This document shows, in pieces, positions 42,586 through 52,415 of a stretch of DNA of 64,000 nucleotides. The stretch comes from Streptomyces stelliscabiei. GTDB taxonomy: Bacteria; Actinomycetota; Actinomycetes; Streptomycetales; Streptomycetaceae. Location of the stretch: contig NZ_JADBGF010000001.1 in NCBI RefSeq assembly GCF_014873495.1, forward strand, positions 3,906,001 to 3,970,000. The letters run 5' to 3'. The position numbers and the translations under genes were made by a program. The notes under the pieces were generated by a model. It was not told the DNA's origin, searched no databases, and worked only from the letters and a program-made list of their open reading frames with translations. The first letter of the stretch is position 1. Each line of letters starts with the position of its first letter.

Positions 42586-43932
42586 GTGACGTCTGTGCGC
42601 GCTGCGGCGCCCGTCCTGCCCGTGGTCGCCGTGGTCGCCGCGCTCGCGCTGCCGATCACGCAGGGCGCCGAGGGCGGCGCGACCCCGGCCGACGCCGTCT
42701 CGGGGCTGCTGGTGCTGTTCTGCGCCGTGCGGCTGCTGCGGGACCGGCGGCGCCCCCTGACCCGCACGGCCGCGGTGGTCCTCGGACTGCCGGTGGTCGG
42801 GCTCGCGATCGCGACGGCCGGGGCGGGCGACCCGGGGGCCGGGGTCGAGGGGTTCGGCCGGTATCTCCAGATCTTCGTGCTGGTGCCGGTGGCGGTGCTG
42901 CTGTGTGTGCGCGGCCGGTCCGACTTCCGGGTGGTGGCCTGGTCGTTCGTGGGGCTCGCGCTGTGGCAGGGCGCCGTCGGGGTGCACCAGTTCGCCACCG
43001 GGACCGGGGCCAGCTACGCCGGTGAGGACATCCGGGCCGTCGGGACCTTCGGGGCCGGGGACGTCATGGGGATGGCGACCGTCGTGTCGTTCGGGCTGGT
43101 GTGCGCGGTCGGGCTGGCGCTGGCGCCCGCGACGGTGCGGCAGCGGGCCTGGGCGGTGGTGTGCTCGGTGCTGCTGGTGCTGCCGCTCGCGGTGTCGTTC
43201 AGCCGGGGCGCGTGGATCGCCACGGCCGCGGCGTGCGGACTGCAGGTGCTGCTGGCCGGGCTGCGGCGGGCGGTGGTGGTCTGCGCTGCCGTCGCCGCCG
43301 TGGGCGTGGTCCTCGTCGGCGGGCTCGGGATCGGGTCCGCGATGATCCAGGACCGGATCAGCAGCATCACCCACGTCGCCGACACGCCGGACCAGTCGGT
43401 CACCGACCGGTACACCATGTGGGCCGCCGCCGCCGGGATGTGGCGCGAGCAGCCGCTGGCGGGCGTGGGACTGAAGGGCTTCCCCGAGCACCGCGACGGC
43501 CACGCCTCGCTGGCGCTGTCCGCCGGCAGCGACATCGCCGGCGCCGGCACCGCCTACCAGAAGCAGCCGCTCCTCTCCCCCCACAACATGTACCTGCTGG
43601 TCCTGGGGGAGCAGGGGCTGATCGGCCTGACGACACTCGCCGGGAGCTGGCTGGCGCTGGCGGTGTGCGGGGTGCGGGGGCTGGCGCGGGCCCGGCACGA
43701 GAGCGGGCCACGCCGGACCGGCGGGCTCGACTGCGGGCTCGTCGCCTGTGGGCTGATCACCTGGGTGCTGGTCGACTTCCTGTACGCGGACATCGGCGGG
43801 CCGACGACCGTGCTGACGGCCGTGTGCTTCGGCCTCGTGGCGTGGTGGGCGCTGGCGGACCGCACCGCCACGGGTGCCGCCCCGGCCGGGGCCGTCGCGT
43901 CCCGCGTACCGGAGGGGGCCGGGGCACGATGA
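42586..43932 (+). CDS. O-antigen ligase/Wzy-type polysaccharide polymerase
   Basis: Protein of 448 residues with about 10-11 membrane helices. A long periplasmic-type loop (about 255-345) carries VTDRYTMWAAAAGMWREQP and LAGVGLKGFPEH, then LLSPHNMYLLVLGEQG, the WzyC/ligase signature region with the conserved His. It polymerises lipid-linked repeat units outside the membrane. GTG 42586 has GGGGAG upstream, two bases after the previous stop. Confidence 0.85.
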   Translation: MTSVRAAAPVLPVVAVVAALALPITQGAEGGATPADAVSGLLVLFCAVRLLRDRRRPLTRTAAVVLGLPVVGLAIATAGAGDPGAGVEGFGRYLQIFVLVPVAVLLCVRGRSDFRVVAWSFVGLALWQGAVGVHQFATGTGASYAGEDIRAVGTFGAGDVMGMATVVSFGLVCAVGLALAPATVRQRAWAVVCSVLLVLPLAVSFSRGAWIATAAACGLQVLLAGLRRAVVVCAAVAAVGVVLVGGLGIGSAMIQDRISSITHVADTPDQSVTDRYTMWAAAAGMWREQPLAGVGLKGFPEHRDGHASLALSAGSDIAGAGTAYQKQPLLSPHNMYLLVLGEQGLIGLTTLAGSWLALAVCGVRGLARARHESGPRRTGGLDCGLVACGLITWVLVDFLYADIGGPTTVLTAVCFGLVAWWALADRTATGAAPAGAVASRVPEGAGAR

Positions 43933-45689
43933 CCGGAACTCCCCCGCACGCACCGCGGCAGACACCTCCGGCGGCACCGGATTCCGGCGCCGTGGACCCG
44001 GTGCCGCCCCCTTCGCACACCGTCGACCCCGTTCCCCCGGCCCCCGCCCCCTCGGTGCCCGGCGCGCGGGCCGCCGAGCCCTCGGAGGTCGCGCCGCCCA
44101 CGGGGCGGTTCCTCGCGAAGGCGACGCTCGTCACGGCGGCGCTCACGGCGGCCGCCGCGCTGCTGGGGCTCGGCCGGGACCAGTCGCTGTCGTACCTGTT
44201 CGGGGCCGGCAGCGAGACGGACGCGTTCCTGGTGGCGTGGACCGTGCCGGAGTTCGCGGCGACGCTGCTGATCGAGGACGGCATGGCGTTCGTGCTGGTG
44301 CCCGCGTTCAGCGTGGCCGTGGCCCGGCGGGCCAGGGGCGGCGCGGGCGCCGACCCGGTCCGTTCCCTGGTCGCCTCGACGCTGCCCCGGCTGGCGCTGG
44401 CCTTCGCCGCGTCGGCCGTCCTGCTCATCCTCGGCGCGCCCTACCTCGTCGAGGCCCTCGCACCCGGGCTGCCCGATCCCCGCCTGGCCGTCGACTGCAC
44501 CCGGCTGACCGGCACCTGTGTCCTCACCTTCGGCCTGGCCGGCTACTGCAGCGCGGCCCTGCGCGCCCACCGCCGGTTCGTGGCACCCGCCGCGATCTAC
44601 GTGGCGTACAACGTCGGGATCATCACGGCGATGTTCGTGCTGGGCGGGCGCTGGGGCGTGCGGGCGGCGGCCCTCGGGGTCGCGGTGGGCGGTGTGCTGA
44701 TGATCGCCACGCAGCTGCCGGCCCTGCTGCGGCAGCTGCGCCGCCCGAAGCGGGACCGTGGGGCCCCCGCGCCGCCCGTGTGCCCCGAGGCGCTCGCGTC
44801 CGGGGACGACCGGGACGCCGCCCGGCCCGTCGAGCTGACCCTCATCACCACCGTGCTGCTGTTCGCGCTGTGCCGTCAGTCCCAGGTCCTCATCGAGCGC
44901 TTCCTCGGCTCGACGCTGCCCTCCGGAGCCATCTCGCACCTCAACTACGCGCAGAAGGTGGCCCAGATCCCGATGACGTTCTCGCTGATGCTGTGCACCG
45001 TCACCCTCCCGGTGGTGGCGCAGGCGATGGCGGAGGGCGACACCGAGCGGGCCCGCAGCCGGGTGGAGAAGGATCTCGCGCTGGTGTCGTGCATCGTGCT
45101 GCTGGGCGCGGCGGCGATCTTCGCCTGCGGTCCGCAGATCATCGAACTGCTCTTCCAGCGCGGTGCGTTCACCGCGCGGGACACCGCCGCCACCGCCGCC
45201 GTGATGCGGGTGTACGCCCTCGGGCTGCTCGGCCACGCCCTGGTGAGCGCACTGGTCCGCTCCTACTTCTCGGCGGGCCGGCCCACCTGGTACCCGTTGG
45301 CCGCGATGGCCTCCGGGATCGTCGCGACCTCGTGGATCGGCGCGGCCACCGTCGACTCCTGGGGCGTCCTCGGCATCGCCGCCGCCAACGCCATCGGCAT
45401 CACCCTCACCGCCCTGCTCCTGCTGCGCGGCATGCGCGGCCGGGCGGTGCCGATCCGCACCCGGCAGGTGGTCGGCGAGATGAGCCGGCCGGTGCGGGCG
45501 GCCGTGGCCGCGGGCGTGGTGGGGATGTACTGCGCCGACCGGTTCGACTCCCCCGTGCTCGGCCTCGCCGTCGGCGGCGTGGTCGTCGCCCTCGTCTTCG
45601 TCCTGCTGGCCTCGGCCCTGGGCGCCTCCGGCGTCACCCCCGCCCTCCGTTCCGTCACACGAAGGCTGCCGTATGTCCGTAACCGCTGA
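43929..45689 (+). CDS. MurJ/MviN-type lipid-linked oligosaccharide flippase
   Basis: Protein of 586 residues. A Pro-rich N-terminus (about 1-60) precedes about 14 membrane helices of the MOP superfamily (GRDQSLSYLFGAGSETDAFL, EDGMAFVLVPAFSVAV, SHLNYAQKVAQIP, LFQRGAFTARDTAATA). It probably flips the undecaprenyl-linked repeat unit of this cluster, taking the Wzx role. ATGA overlap with the polymerase gene. Confidence 0.88.
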   Translation: MTGTPPHAPRQTPPAAPDSGAVDPVPPPSHTVDPVPPAPAPSVPGARAAEPSEVAPPTGRFLAKATLVTAALTAAAALLGLGRDQSLSYLFGAGSETDAFLVAWTVPEFAATLLIEDGMAFVLVPAFSVAVARRARGGAGADPVRSLVASTLPRLALAFAASAVLLILGAPYLVEALAPGLPDPRLAVDCTRLTGTCVLTFGLAGYCSAALRAHRRFVAPAAIYVAYNVGIITAMFVLGGRWGVRAAALGVAVGGVLMIATQLPALLRQLRRPKRDRGAPAPPVCPEALASGDDRDAARPVELTLITTVLLFALCRQSQVLIERFLGSTLPSGAISHLNYAQKVAQIPMTFSLMLCTVTLPVVAQAMAEGDTERARSRVEKDLALVSCIVLLGAAAIFACGPQIIELLFQRGAFTARDTAATAAVMRVYALGLLGHALVSALVRSYFSAGRPTWYPLAAMASGIVATSWIGAATVDSWGVLGIAAANAIGITLTALLLLRGMRGRAVPIRTRQVVGEMSRPVRAAVAAGVVGMYCADRFDSPVLGLAVGGVVVALVFVLLASALGASGVTPALRSVTRRLPYVRNR

Positions 45690-46422
45690 CCCCAGACCGA
45701 CGACCGCCGCCACCCCGCTGTGGGTGGCCATGTACCACTCGGTGGGCGACTCCTCCGAGGACCCCTACCGCATCACCGTCTCGCCCGACCGCCTCGACGC
45801 CCAGCTCGGCTGGCTGCGGCGGCGCGGGCTGCGCGGGGTCGGCATGGCCGAGCTGCTGGCCGCCCGCGCCCGGGGCGAGGGCCGGGGCCTGGTGGGGCTG
45901 ACCTTCGACGACGGGTACACGGACTTCGTCGACACCGCGCTGCCGCTGCTGCGCGCCCACGGCTGTGGGGCCACGCTCTTCGTACTGCCGGGACGGCTCG
46001 GCGGCGAGAACGCCTGGGACCCGCTGGGCCCGCGCAAGCCGCTGCTGGACGAGGAGGGCATCCGGACGGCCGCCGGGACGGAGGGCATCGAGGTCGGCTC
46101 GCACGGGCTGACCCACGTCGACCTCACGAAGGCGGACGACGAGACCCTGCGCGCCGAGACCGCCGACAGCAGAGCGCGGCTCGCGGAGCTGACCGGCGCT
46201 CCCGTCCAGGGCTTCTGCTACCCGTACGGCACCCTCGACCAGCGGGCCGCCGACGCCGTGCGGGACGCCGGGTACGCGTACGCCTGTGCCATCGACCCCG
46301 GCCCGCTGAACGGCCCGTACGCGCTGCCCCGGGTGCACATCGGCGAGGAGGACACGGCCCTGCGGCTGCTGTTGAAGCGGAAGCTGCACCGGCTGCGCCG
46401 CCGTCCCGTCGAGGGGGTCTGA
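45673..46422 (+). CDS. Polysaccharide deacetylase (NodB/CE4 type)
   Basis: Protein of 249 residues. Metal and catalytic motifs: TFDDGYTDF near 77 (Asp pair) and SHGLTH near 140 (His pair), then FCYPYG near 175. It removes N-acetyl groups from an amino-sugar glycan. No signal peptide, so it may act on the lipid-linked intermediate inside. The start lies 17 bp inside the flippase gene. Confidence 0.87.
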   Translation: MSVTADPRPTTAATPLWVAMYHSVGDSSEDPYRITVSPDRLDAQLGWLRRRGLRGVGMAELLAARARGEGRGLVGLTFDDGYTDFVDTALPLLRAHGCGATLFVLPGRLGGENAWDPLGPRKPLLDEEGIRTAAGTEGIEVGSHGLTHVDLTKADDETLRAETADSRARLAELTGAPVQGFCYPYGTLDQRAADAVRDAGYAYACAIDPGPLNGPYALPRVHIGEEDTALRLLLKRKLHRLRRRPVEGV

Positions 46423-46429
46423 GGCCGAC

Positions 46430-47578
46430 GTGAAGGCGCTGCACATCATCACGGGCCTCGGCGTCGGGGGCGCGGAGCAGCAACTGCGGCTGCTGCTGCG
46501 TCATCTGCCGGTCGACTGCGACGTGGTGACACTGACCAACCCGGGCCCGGTCGCCGACGGTCTCACCGCCGACGGGGTCCGTGTCACTCATCTGGGCATG
46601 GCGGGCAACCGTGACCTCGCCGCGCTCCCCCGTCTGGTGCGGCTGATCCGCCGGGGCGGCTACGACCTCGTCCACACCCACCTCTACCGGGCCTGCGTGT
46701 ACGGCCGGTTCGCCGCCCGGCTGGCGGGGGTCCGCGCGGTCGTGGCCACCGAGCACTCCCTGGGCGACTCGCAGATGGAGGGGCGCCGGCTGTCCGCCGG
46801 AGTGCGCGCCCTGTATCTCGCCAGTGAGCGCCTCGGCCGGTCCACGGTCGCCGTCTCGCCGACCGTCGCCGACCGGCTGCGGCGCTGGGGCGTGCCGGCC
46901 CCCCGGATCGAGGTCGTCCCCAACGGCATCGACCTCGCCGGCTTCCGCTTCGATCCGGACCTGCGCGAGCTGACCCGGCGGCGGCTCGGGCTGCCCGAGG
47001 GCGCGTACGTCGTCGGCGGTGTCGGACGGCTCGCGGCCGGCAAGCGGTTCGACGTGCTGGTCCGGGCGCTCGGCCGGCTACCGGACGACTGCTGGCTGCT
47101 GATCGCCGGCGGTGGCCCGGAGGAGAGCGTGCTGCGGCGGTCCGCCCAGCGGGCCGGGGTCGCCGACCGGGTGCTCCTCACCGGGGAACGGCCGGCCGCG
47201 GGCGCCCCCGGGGCCGATCTGCCCTCGCTGATGAACGCCATGGACGTGCTCGCCTCGCCCAGCGCCGAGGAGGCCTTCGGGCTCGCGGTGGTGGAGGCGA
47301 TGGCGTCCGGGCTGCCCGTGCTCTATGTCTCCTGCCCGGCGATCGAGGACCTGCCGCCGGACGCGACCGTCGGCGCCCGGCGCGTCCAGGGGGGCGCGGA
47401 GTCGTTCGTCAGCGCCCTGCTGGACCTCCGCGCGCAGGGCGCGCGCAGCCGGGCCGTCCCCGCCGCCGCCCAGCACTACTGCATCACCCGCAGCGCCGCC
47501 CAGCTCATGGACGTGTACGCGGCCGCCGTCTCCCGCACGCCCTCGCCGACCCCGCCCCTGGGAGTGAGTTCCGTATGA
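46430..47578 (+). CDS. GT4-family glycosyltransferase
   Basis: Protein of 382 residues, normal length. N-domain: ITGLGVGGAEQQLRLLLRHL and HTHLYRACVYGRFAARL. C-domain: VVPNGIDLAGF, VGRLAAGKRFDVLVRAL, and SPSAEEAFGLAVVEAMASG with the EX7E pair. Adds a sugar to the growing repeat unit. GTG 46430 lies 8 bp after the deacetylase stop. Confidence 0.9.
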   Translation: MKALHIITGLGVGGAEQQLRLLLRHLPVDCDVVTLTNPGPVADGLTADGVRVTHLGMAGNRDLAALPRLVRLIRRGGYDLVHTHLYRACVYGRFAARLAGVRAVVATEHSLGDSQMEGRRLSAGVRALYLASERLGRSTVAVSPTVADRLRRWGVPAPRIEVVPNGIDLAGFRFDPDLRELTRRRLGLPEGAYVVGGVGRLAAGKRFDVLVRALGRLPDDCWLLIAGGGPEESVLRRSAQRAGVADRVLLTGERPAAGAPGADLPSLMNAMDVLASPSAEEAFGLAVVEAMASGLPVLYVSCPAIEDLPPDATVGARRVQGGAESFVSALLDLRAQGARSRAVPAAAQHYCITRSAAQLMDVYAAAVSRTPSPTPPLGVSSV

Positions 47579-48243
47579 CCGACCGTACGTCTGAACGTAT
47601 GTCCGACAGCCCGCACCGCGGGCCGGCCCACGGCGGCCGCGCCCGGTCCCTGCCCTCCTGGTCCGTGCTCGCGGCCGGCGCGCTGCTCGGCGGGGTGGCC
47701 GGGGGCGCGTACGGCGTGGTGAAGGCGCCCGTCTACACCGCCACCAGCTATCTCGTCGTCGTGCCCGCCGAAGGGTCGGACACCCAGTCGGCGCTCGGTT
47801 TCGCGCAGGCGTACGGGCGGGTGGCGACGCAGGTCGCGGTGCTCGGGGACGCGCAGGTGTGGGCGGGGGTGCCGGTGGAGACGCTGCGCAAGGACGTGCG
47901 GACGGCGACCTCGCCGGACGCGCCGATGGTCGCCGTCTCCGCCACCTCCTCGCGGCCGGACCTCGCCGCCGACATGGCCAACGCCGTCTCCCGGGCCCTG
48001 ACCCGGCACGCGAACGACACCAAGAGGTCCACGCGCGTCGAACTGCAGCAGTTCGCCCGCGCGACCAGGCCGACCGAGGCGTCCTCGGCGTCGCCGACGG
48101 TGACCGGTCTGGTGGGCACCGCGGCCGGCGGGCTGCTCGGCGGGCTGGCCCTGCTGATCCGGCCCCGCCGCGCCCCCGGGGCCCCGCCGTCGGCCTCCGT
48201 ACCGGGTCCCGCTCTCGCCGCCGACGCCCACGGACAGCTGTGA
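47575..48243 (+). CDS. Wzz-like chain-length determinant protein
   Basis: Protein of 222 residues. Two membrane segments (LAAGALLGGVAGGAYGVV near 32 and LVGTAAGGLLGGLALLI near 175) bracket an external helical domain (YLVVVPAEGSDTQSALGFAQ). This is the Wzz/capsular-regulator layout without a kinase domain. Controls polymer length with the Wzy-type polymerase. ATGA overlaps with the glycosyltransferase, GTGA with the next gene. Confidence 0.8.
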   Translation: MTDRTSERMSDSPHRGPAHGGRARSLPSWSVLAAGALLGGVAGGAYGVVKAPVYTATSYLVVVPAEGSDTQSALGFAQAYGRVATQVAVLGDAQVWAGVPVETLRKDVRTATSPDAPMVAVSATSSRPDLAADMANAVSRALTRHANDTKRSTRVELQQFARATRPTEASSASPTVTGLVGTAAGGLLGGLALLIRPRRAPGAPPSASVPGPALAADAHGQL

Positions 48244-49421
48244 CCAGCGTCCTGGAGACGGGGACGAGCACCACCCTGCGCGCCGAACTCTGCACCGACG
48301 AGCGCGAGTTCGGCGAGCTGGCCGGGCCCTGGGACCGTCTGTACCGGCGGTGCGGCGCGGCCACCCCGTTCCAGAACCACGCCTGGCTGCACTCCTGGTG
48401 GCTGTCGTACGGCACCCCCGGCAGGCTCCGGCTGGTCCTCGTCCGCGACGGGGCCGAGCTGCGCGCGGTCGCCCCGCTGATGCTCGTACGGCGTCCGCTG
48501 CCCGCCCTGGTCCCGCTCGGCTGCCCGATCTCGGACTTCGCGGACGTGATCGTCGACGACGAGTACGCCGAGCAGGCGTCGACGGCGCTCGCCGAGGGGC
48601 TGTCGGCCGCCGCCCGGACCGCGCTGATCGACTTCCGCGAGGTACGGCCGGGCGCTGCCGTCGAACAGATTTACGACCGCTGGCGGGGACCCCGCCGCAA
48701 GGTGGCCGACTCGGTCTGTCTGGAACTGCCCGCGCGGCCCATGGACGAGCTGCTCAAGCGGCTGCCCAGCTCCCGGGCCCAGCGGGTGCGCGCCAAGCTC
48801 CGCAAGCTCGGCGACCTCGGCATCGAGCCGCGCGCGGTGGGCGCCGACGAGGTGGACGCGGCCCTGCGGACCATGCTGGACCTGCACCGCCTGCAGTGGC
48901 AGGACCGCAAGGTGACCACCGAGCACATGCGCCCCCGCTTCTCCGAGCATCTGTCCCGCGCGGTCGGGCCGATGGTGCGCTCGGGGGACGCCGTGGTGAC
49001 CGAGTTCCGGCTGGACGGCGACGTGATGGCCGTCGACGTCACCCTGCTGTCGCACCGGCTGGCGGGCGGTTACCTCTACGGCGCCCATCCGCGGCTGCGC
49101 GAACGCAAGGCCGACGTCGCCACCATGCTGCTCAACGCCTGCGCCGGGCATGTCGGTTCCGGCGTCCACCAGGTGCTGAGTCTGCTGCGGGGCGCCGAGC
49201 CGTACAAGCTGCGCTGGCGCCCGGACACCGTCGTCAACCAGCGCCTGCTGCTCGCCCGACGCCGCACCGCGCCCCTGCTGTCGGCCGTCGCCTGCGACGC
49301 GGCGGCCCGGCTGCGGGGCAAGGAACTGCTCCACCGGTGGCGGGCCAGGAAGGGCGCCGAGCAGAACCGGGAGCGCGGGGACCGGCCGGAGCGGAAGGAA
49401 CGCGGTGGCGGCGGGCCCTGA
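48240..49421 (+). CDS. FemAB-like/GNAT-fold acyltransferase (Acetyltransf_6 type)
   Basis: Protein of 393 residues. PFQNHAWLHSWWLSYG at about 40-55, GCPISDFADVIVDDEY and the core GDAVVTEFRLDGDVMAVDVT and GYLYGAHPRLRERKADVATM. These are features of the GNAT proteins found in cellulose and exopolysaccharide clusters. It probably adds an acyl or aminoacyl group to the glycan. The basic tail after about 350 is disordered. Last gene of the tightly overlapping run from 40.2 kb. Confidence 0.8.
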   Translation: MTSVLETGTSTTLRAELCTDEREFGELAGPWDRLYRRCGAATPFQNHAWLHSWWLSYGTPGRLRLVLVRDGAELRAVAPLMLVRRPLPALVPLGCPISDFADVIVDDEYAEQASTALAEGLSAAARTALIDFREVRPGAAVEQIYDRWRGPRRKVADSVCLELPARPMDELLKRLPSSRAQRVRAKLRKLGDLGIEPRAVGADEVDAALRTMLDLHRLQWQDRKVTTEHMRPRFSEHLSRAVGPMVRSGDAVVTEFRLDGDVMAVDVTLLSHRLAGGYLYGAHPRLRERKADVATMLLNACAGHVGSGVHQVLSLLRGAEPYKLRWRPDTVVNQRLLLARRRTAPLLSAVACDAAARLRGKELLHRWRARKGAEQNRERGDRPERKERGGGGP

Positions 49422-49434
49422 GCGGCCCGCCGCC
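49407..49434. terminator. Bidirectional terminator
   Basis: 11-bp perfect stem (49407-49417 with 49424-49434) at the end of the convergent GNAT and glycosidase genes. Confidence 0.75.
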
Positions 49435-49443
49435 GGCTCCGGA

Positions 49444-50934
49444 TCACCGGTAGCGCGACCACCAGTCCGTACGGACGCAGAGCTTCCCGCCGAGCCAGTA
49501 CTCCACCCAGTCGCCCAGCTCCAGCGGCGAACAGTTCGGCGGACGTACGGGCGTGGTGGGAGCCGGCTTCGGTGTGGGGGTGGGAGTGGGCGTCGGAGTC
49601 GCGGTCCCGGCCGTGTCACGGCCGAAGAGCATCGACCGGTACACCTGCGCCGCCTTCGGGTTGCTCGAACACTGCCAGACACCGTGCGGGCAGTAGTCCG
49701 TGAGCGTGTTGTAGAGCGGCTTGTGCTCGTCCATCCAGGCGAGCATGCGCCGCATGTACTCCGGGTTGTCGCCGTTGCGGAAGAGTCCCCATTCCGCGTA
49801 GGAGATGGGCTTCTTGTGCGCCTTCGCGAAATCGACGTGTGCCTGCAGGCCGTAGGGCTCCTTCACCTGTTCGTCGAAGGTGATTCCGCGCGGCTGGTCG
49901 TAGGAGTCCATGCCGATGATGTCGACGGTGTCATCTCCCGGATAACACTGCGTCCAGGGAATGGCGTCCCTGCCCCGGTTCGGGGTCCAGTCGAACTTGA
50001 ATTTCTGACCCGGCACCGCGCGCATCGTGGTGACGATCCTGTTCCAGTACTTCTTCCAGCTCTCCGGGTCCGGCCCGCAGCGATGGGTGTACGTGATGCC
50101 GTTCATCTCCCAGCCGAGCACGATCACCGTGTCCGGGATCTTCAGCTCGACCAGTCGCTCCGCGAGCCGGCGGTAGTGGTGGTCGAACTGACCGGCGGCG
50201 GCGCGGCGCAGCAGCGCGCGGACCTCGTGGTCGGAGACGCCCTCCTCGTTGCGCTCCATCATGGGCACGTTGAGGACGAACATCCGGTCGTCCTCGTCGC
50301 GCCGCCACTCGGCCCAGGAGTCCAGGAAGCCGGGCAGGCCCTCGATGTTGGACCAGCGGTCGCCCGGCAGGTAGGTGTGCGCCACCCGCAGGTCGGAGCC
50401 GCCCAGCCAGTCGCTCAGCTCGGCGATCCGGGCGACCCCGCGGGGCCCGTAGTGCAGGTAGGCGCCGATGGCCGGCAACTGCTCGGGAGGCTTCGGGGTC
50501 GCGGAGGGCGTGGCCGGCACGGGCGAGCCCGCCGGCGGCGGGACGGAGGCGCTCGGGGCGGCCGGTGCCGTCGGGACGACCGGAGCGGGCGTCTTGGCGA
50601 CCGGAGCCGGGGTGACGGCGGCGGGCGCCGCCGGGACCGGGGGCTTGACCGGCGCCGCCGGGACCGGGGGCTTGACCGGAGCGGCCGGGACCGGGGGCTT
50701 GACCGGAGCGGCCGGGACCGGGGGCTTGACCGGAGCGGCCGGGACCGGGGGCTTGACCGGAGCGGCCGGGACCGGGGGTGCCGGTGGGTCGGTCGCCCGG
50801 CCCGCCACCCGCGCGCCCACGGCGTGCACCGGGACCGACGCGAGGGCGAACGACGCGACCACGCCTGCCGCGACGAGCGCCAGCCGTCTGGTGCGGGGTC
50901 TCCTGTGCCGGGGCCGCCGCTGTTGTGGAGCCAT
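49444..50934 (-). CDS. Secreted GH26-like glycoside hydrolase with Pro-rich linker
   Basis: Protein of 496 residues. Signal peptide (about 1-37). A linker holds about six VPAAPVKPP repeats, then a beta/alpha barrel with IVLGWEMNGITYTHRCGPDP (acid/base Glu) and KPISYAEWGLFRNGDN (candidate nucleophile Glu), as in GH26 mannanase/glucanase relatives. A Thr/Pro linker precedes a C-terminal domain with a possible disulfide (NCSPLELGDWVEYWLGGKLC). GGGGAG precedes ATG 50934. It may trim or release the glycan made by the cluster. Confidence 0.8.
   Translation of the reverse strand: MAPQQRRPRHRRPRTRRLALVAAGVVASFALASVPVHAVGARVAGRATDPPAPPVPAAPVKPPVPAAPVKPPVPAAPVKPPVPAAPVKPPVPAAPVKPPVPAAPAAVTPAPVAKTPAPVVPTAPAAPSASVPPPAGSPVPATPSATPKPPEQLPAIGAYLHYGPRGVARIAELSDWLGGSDLRVAHTYLPGDRWSNIEGLPGFLDSWAEWRRDEDDRMFVLNVPMMERNEEGVSDHEVRALLRRAAAGQFDHHYRRLAERLVELKIPDTVIVLGWEMNGITYTHRCGPDPESWKKYWNRIVTTMRAVPGQKFKFDWTPNRGRDAIPWTQCYPGDDTVDIIGMDSYDQPRGITFDEQVKEPYGLQAHVDFAKAHKKPISYAEWGLFRNGDNPEYMRRMLAWMDEHKPLYNTLTDYCPHGVWQCSSNPKAAQVYRSMLFGRDTAGTATPTPTPTPTPKPAPTTPVRPPNCSPLELGDWVEYWLGGKLCVRTDWWSRYR
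50630..50778 (-). repeat. 27-bp tandem repeat coding VPAAPVKPP, about six copies
   Basis: Copies are nearly identical. Loss or gain of a unit keeps the frame and varies the linker length. Confidence 0.85.
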
Positions 50935-51107
50935 GTCCGCTCCCCTCTCCGCTCTGTTCACTTCACTGCTTTCCGCCGCCGATTTCCACCTACTGACAAT
51001 CAGTCATACGAATACGAACTCCGCCAACTGGGGCTCCGGCCTTCGGGTGTCCGAATCGCCCGCACGGGTGACCCGACGTCAAAGAAATGTGCGAGGACCC
51101 CGACGAA

Positions 51108-52415
51108 ATGAACCTGTCGCCACTCGACACCCGCGTTCCGGCCGTTCTGCTGCGAACGGACCGCAATCCCTTTCACCACGGAACCCTGGGCGCCGTACGC
51201 TCCCTGGGCCGCGCCGGTGTGGAGGTGCACCTGGTCGCCGACTGCGAGGGCAGCCCCGTGCGCAGCTCCCGGTTCCTCCACGCGACGCACACCCCGCCCC
51301 GGCTCGGTGCCTCCCTCGACGAATTCGCGGCCGTGCTGCGCCGGGTGGCTGACCGGGTCGGCCGTCCCGCGGTGCTCATCGCCCTGGACGACGCGAGCGC
51401 CGTGGCCACCGGCCGGCTGCGCGCGGAGCTGACGGACGGTTATCTGCTTCCGGCCGGACCCGCCGCCCTCGCCGAACAGGTGGCCGACAAGGCGGAACTG
51501 GCCGCGCTGTGCGGGCGCCTGGACCTCCCCCACCCGGCGACGGTGGTCCCCGGCAGCCCGGCGGAGGCCGCCGCCGCCGCGCGGGAGCTGGGCCTGCCGG
51601 TGGTGGCCAAGTGGAGCCGCCCGTGGCTGCTGCCCGCCGACGCGGGGCTGCGCAGCACGGTGGTGGTGCGCTCGGCCGGAGAGGCCGCGGCCCTGTTCCG
51701 GCGTTCGGAGCAGGCCGGCAGCCGACTGCTCCTCCAGGCGTTCCTGCCGCCGGGGCTCGACCACGACTGGTTCTTCCACGGGTACGCCGACCGCGCCGGG
51801 GCCGTGTGCGGTGGCGGCACCGGCCGGAAGCTGGCTGCCTGGCCGCGCGGCGCCGGCCTGACCGCCGTCGGCCGCTGGACCCCGAACCCCGAGGTGCGGG
51901 CCCTCGCCGAGCGGCTGACCGGCGCGCTCGGCTACCGGGGCGTGTTGGACCTCGACTTCCGCCGCGAGGGCAGCACCGGCGCGTACCACCTGCTCGACTT
52001 CAATCCGCGTCCCGGGGCCCAGTTCCGCCTCTTCACGGACGCGGCCGGCATCGACGTCGTCCGCGCCCTGCATCTGGACCTGACCGGCCGCCGGGTCCCG
52101 GACGGGGCCCCCGTGCCGGGCCGGACCTTCGTCGTGGAGAACTACGCGCCGCTCGCCGCGCTGCGCCGGACGTCCCTGTCGTACCCGCCGTCCGGGCCGG
52201 GCGCGCGCGAGCTGGCCTGGTACGCGCGGGACGACCGTGCCCCCGGCCTCGCGCTGTGGTCGCTGTGGCCACGCCGCGCGCTCGGCCGCCTGCTGGCACC
52301 CCGCCCGCCGCTTCCCCTCCAGCGCGACCACGCTCCCGGCGAGGTCCGCGCCGGGAGCGGTGCCGAGAACCACGCCGAGAACCGCGCCGAGAACGAGAAA
52401 GCGAGCAGACCCTGA
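51108..52415 (+). CDS. ATP-grasp enzyme
   Basis: Protein of 435 residues. Pre-ATP-grasp segment HHGTLGAVRSLGRAGVEVHL, then LPVVAKWSRPW, LLLQAFLPPGLDHDWFFHGY, and the metal-binding YHLLDFNPRPGAQF near 305. Carboxylate-amine ligases of this type join an amino acid or carboxylate to an amine. It probably decorates the deacetylated glycan, with the acyltransferase and deacetylase. ATG 51108 is preferred. A charged Asn/Glu tail ends the protein. Overlaps the following gene by one base (TGATG). Confidence 0.82.
   Translation: MNLSPLDTRVPAVLLRTDRNPFHHGTLGAVRSLGRAGVEVHLVADCEGSPVRSSRFLHATHTPPRLGASLDEFAAVLRRVADRVGRPAVLIALDDASAVATGRLRAELTDGYLLPAGPAALAEQVADKAELAALCGRLDLPHPATVVPGSPAEAAAAARELGLPVVAKWSRPWLLPADAGLRSTVVVRSAGEAAALFRRSEQAGSRLLLQAFLPPGLDHDWFFHGYADRAGAVCGGGTGRKLAAWPRGAGLTAVGRWTPNPEVRALAERLTGALGYRGVLDLDFRREGSTGAYHLLDFNPRPGAQFRLFTDAAGIDVVRALHLDLTGRRVPDGAPVPGRTFVVENYAPLAALRRTSLSYPPSGPGARELAWYARDDRAPGLALWSLWPRRALGRLLAPRPPLPLQRDHAPGEVRAGSGAENHAENRAENEKASRP

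Noticed and set aside
49444..50934. Cellulose synthase cluster (bcs/csl)
   Set aside because: No GT2 synthase or radical copper oxidase is present; the neighbours are of Wzx/Wzy type.
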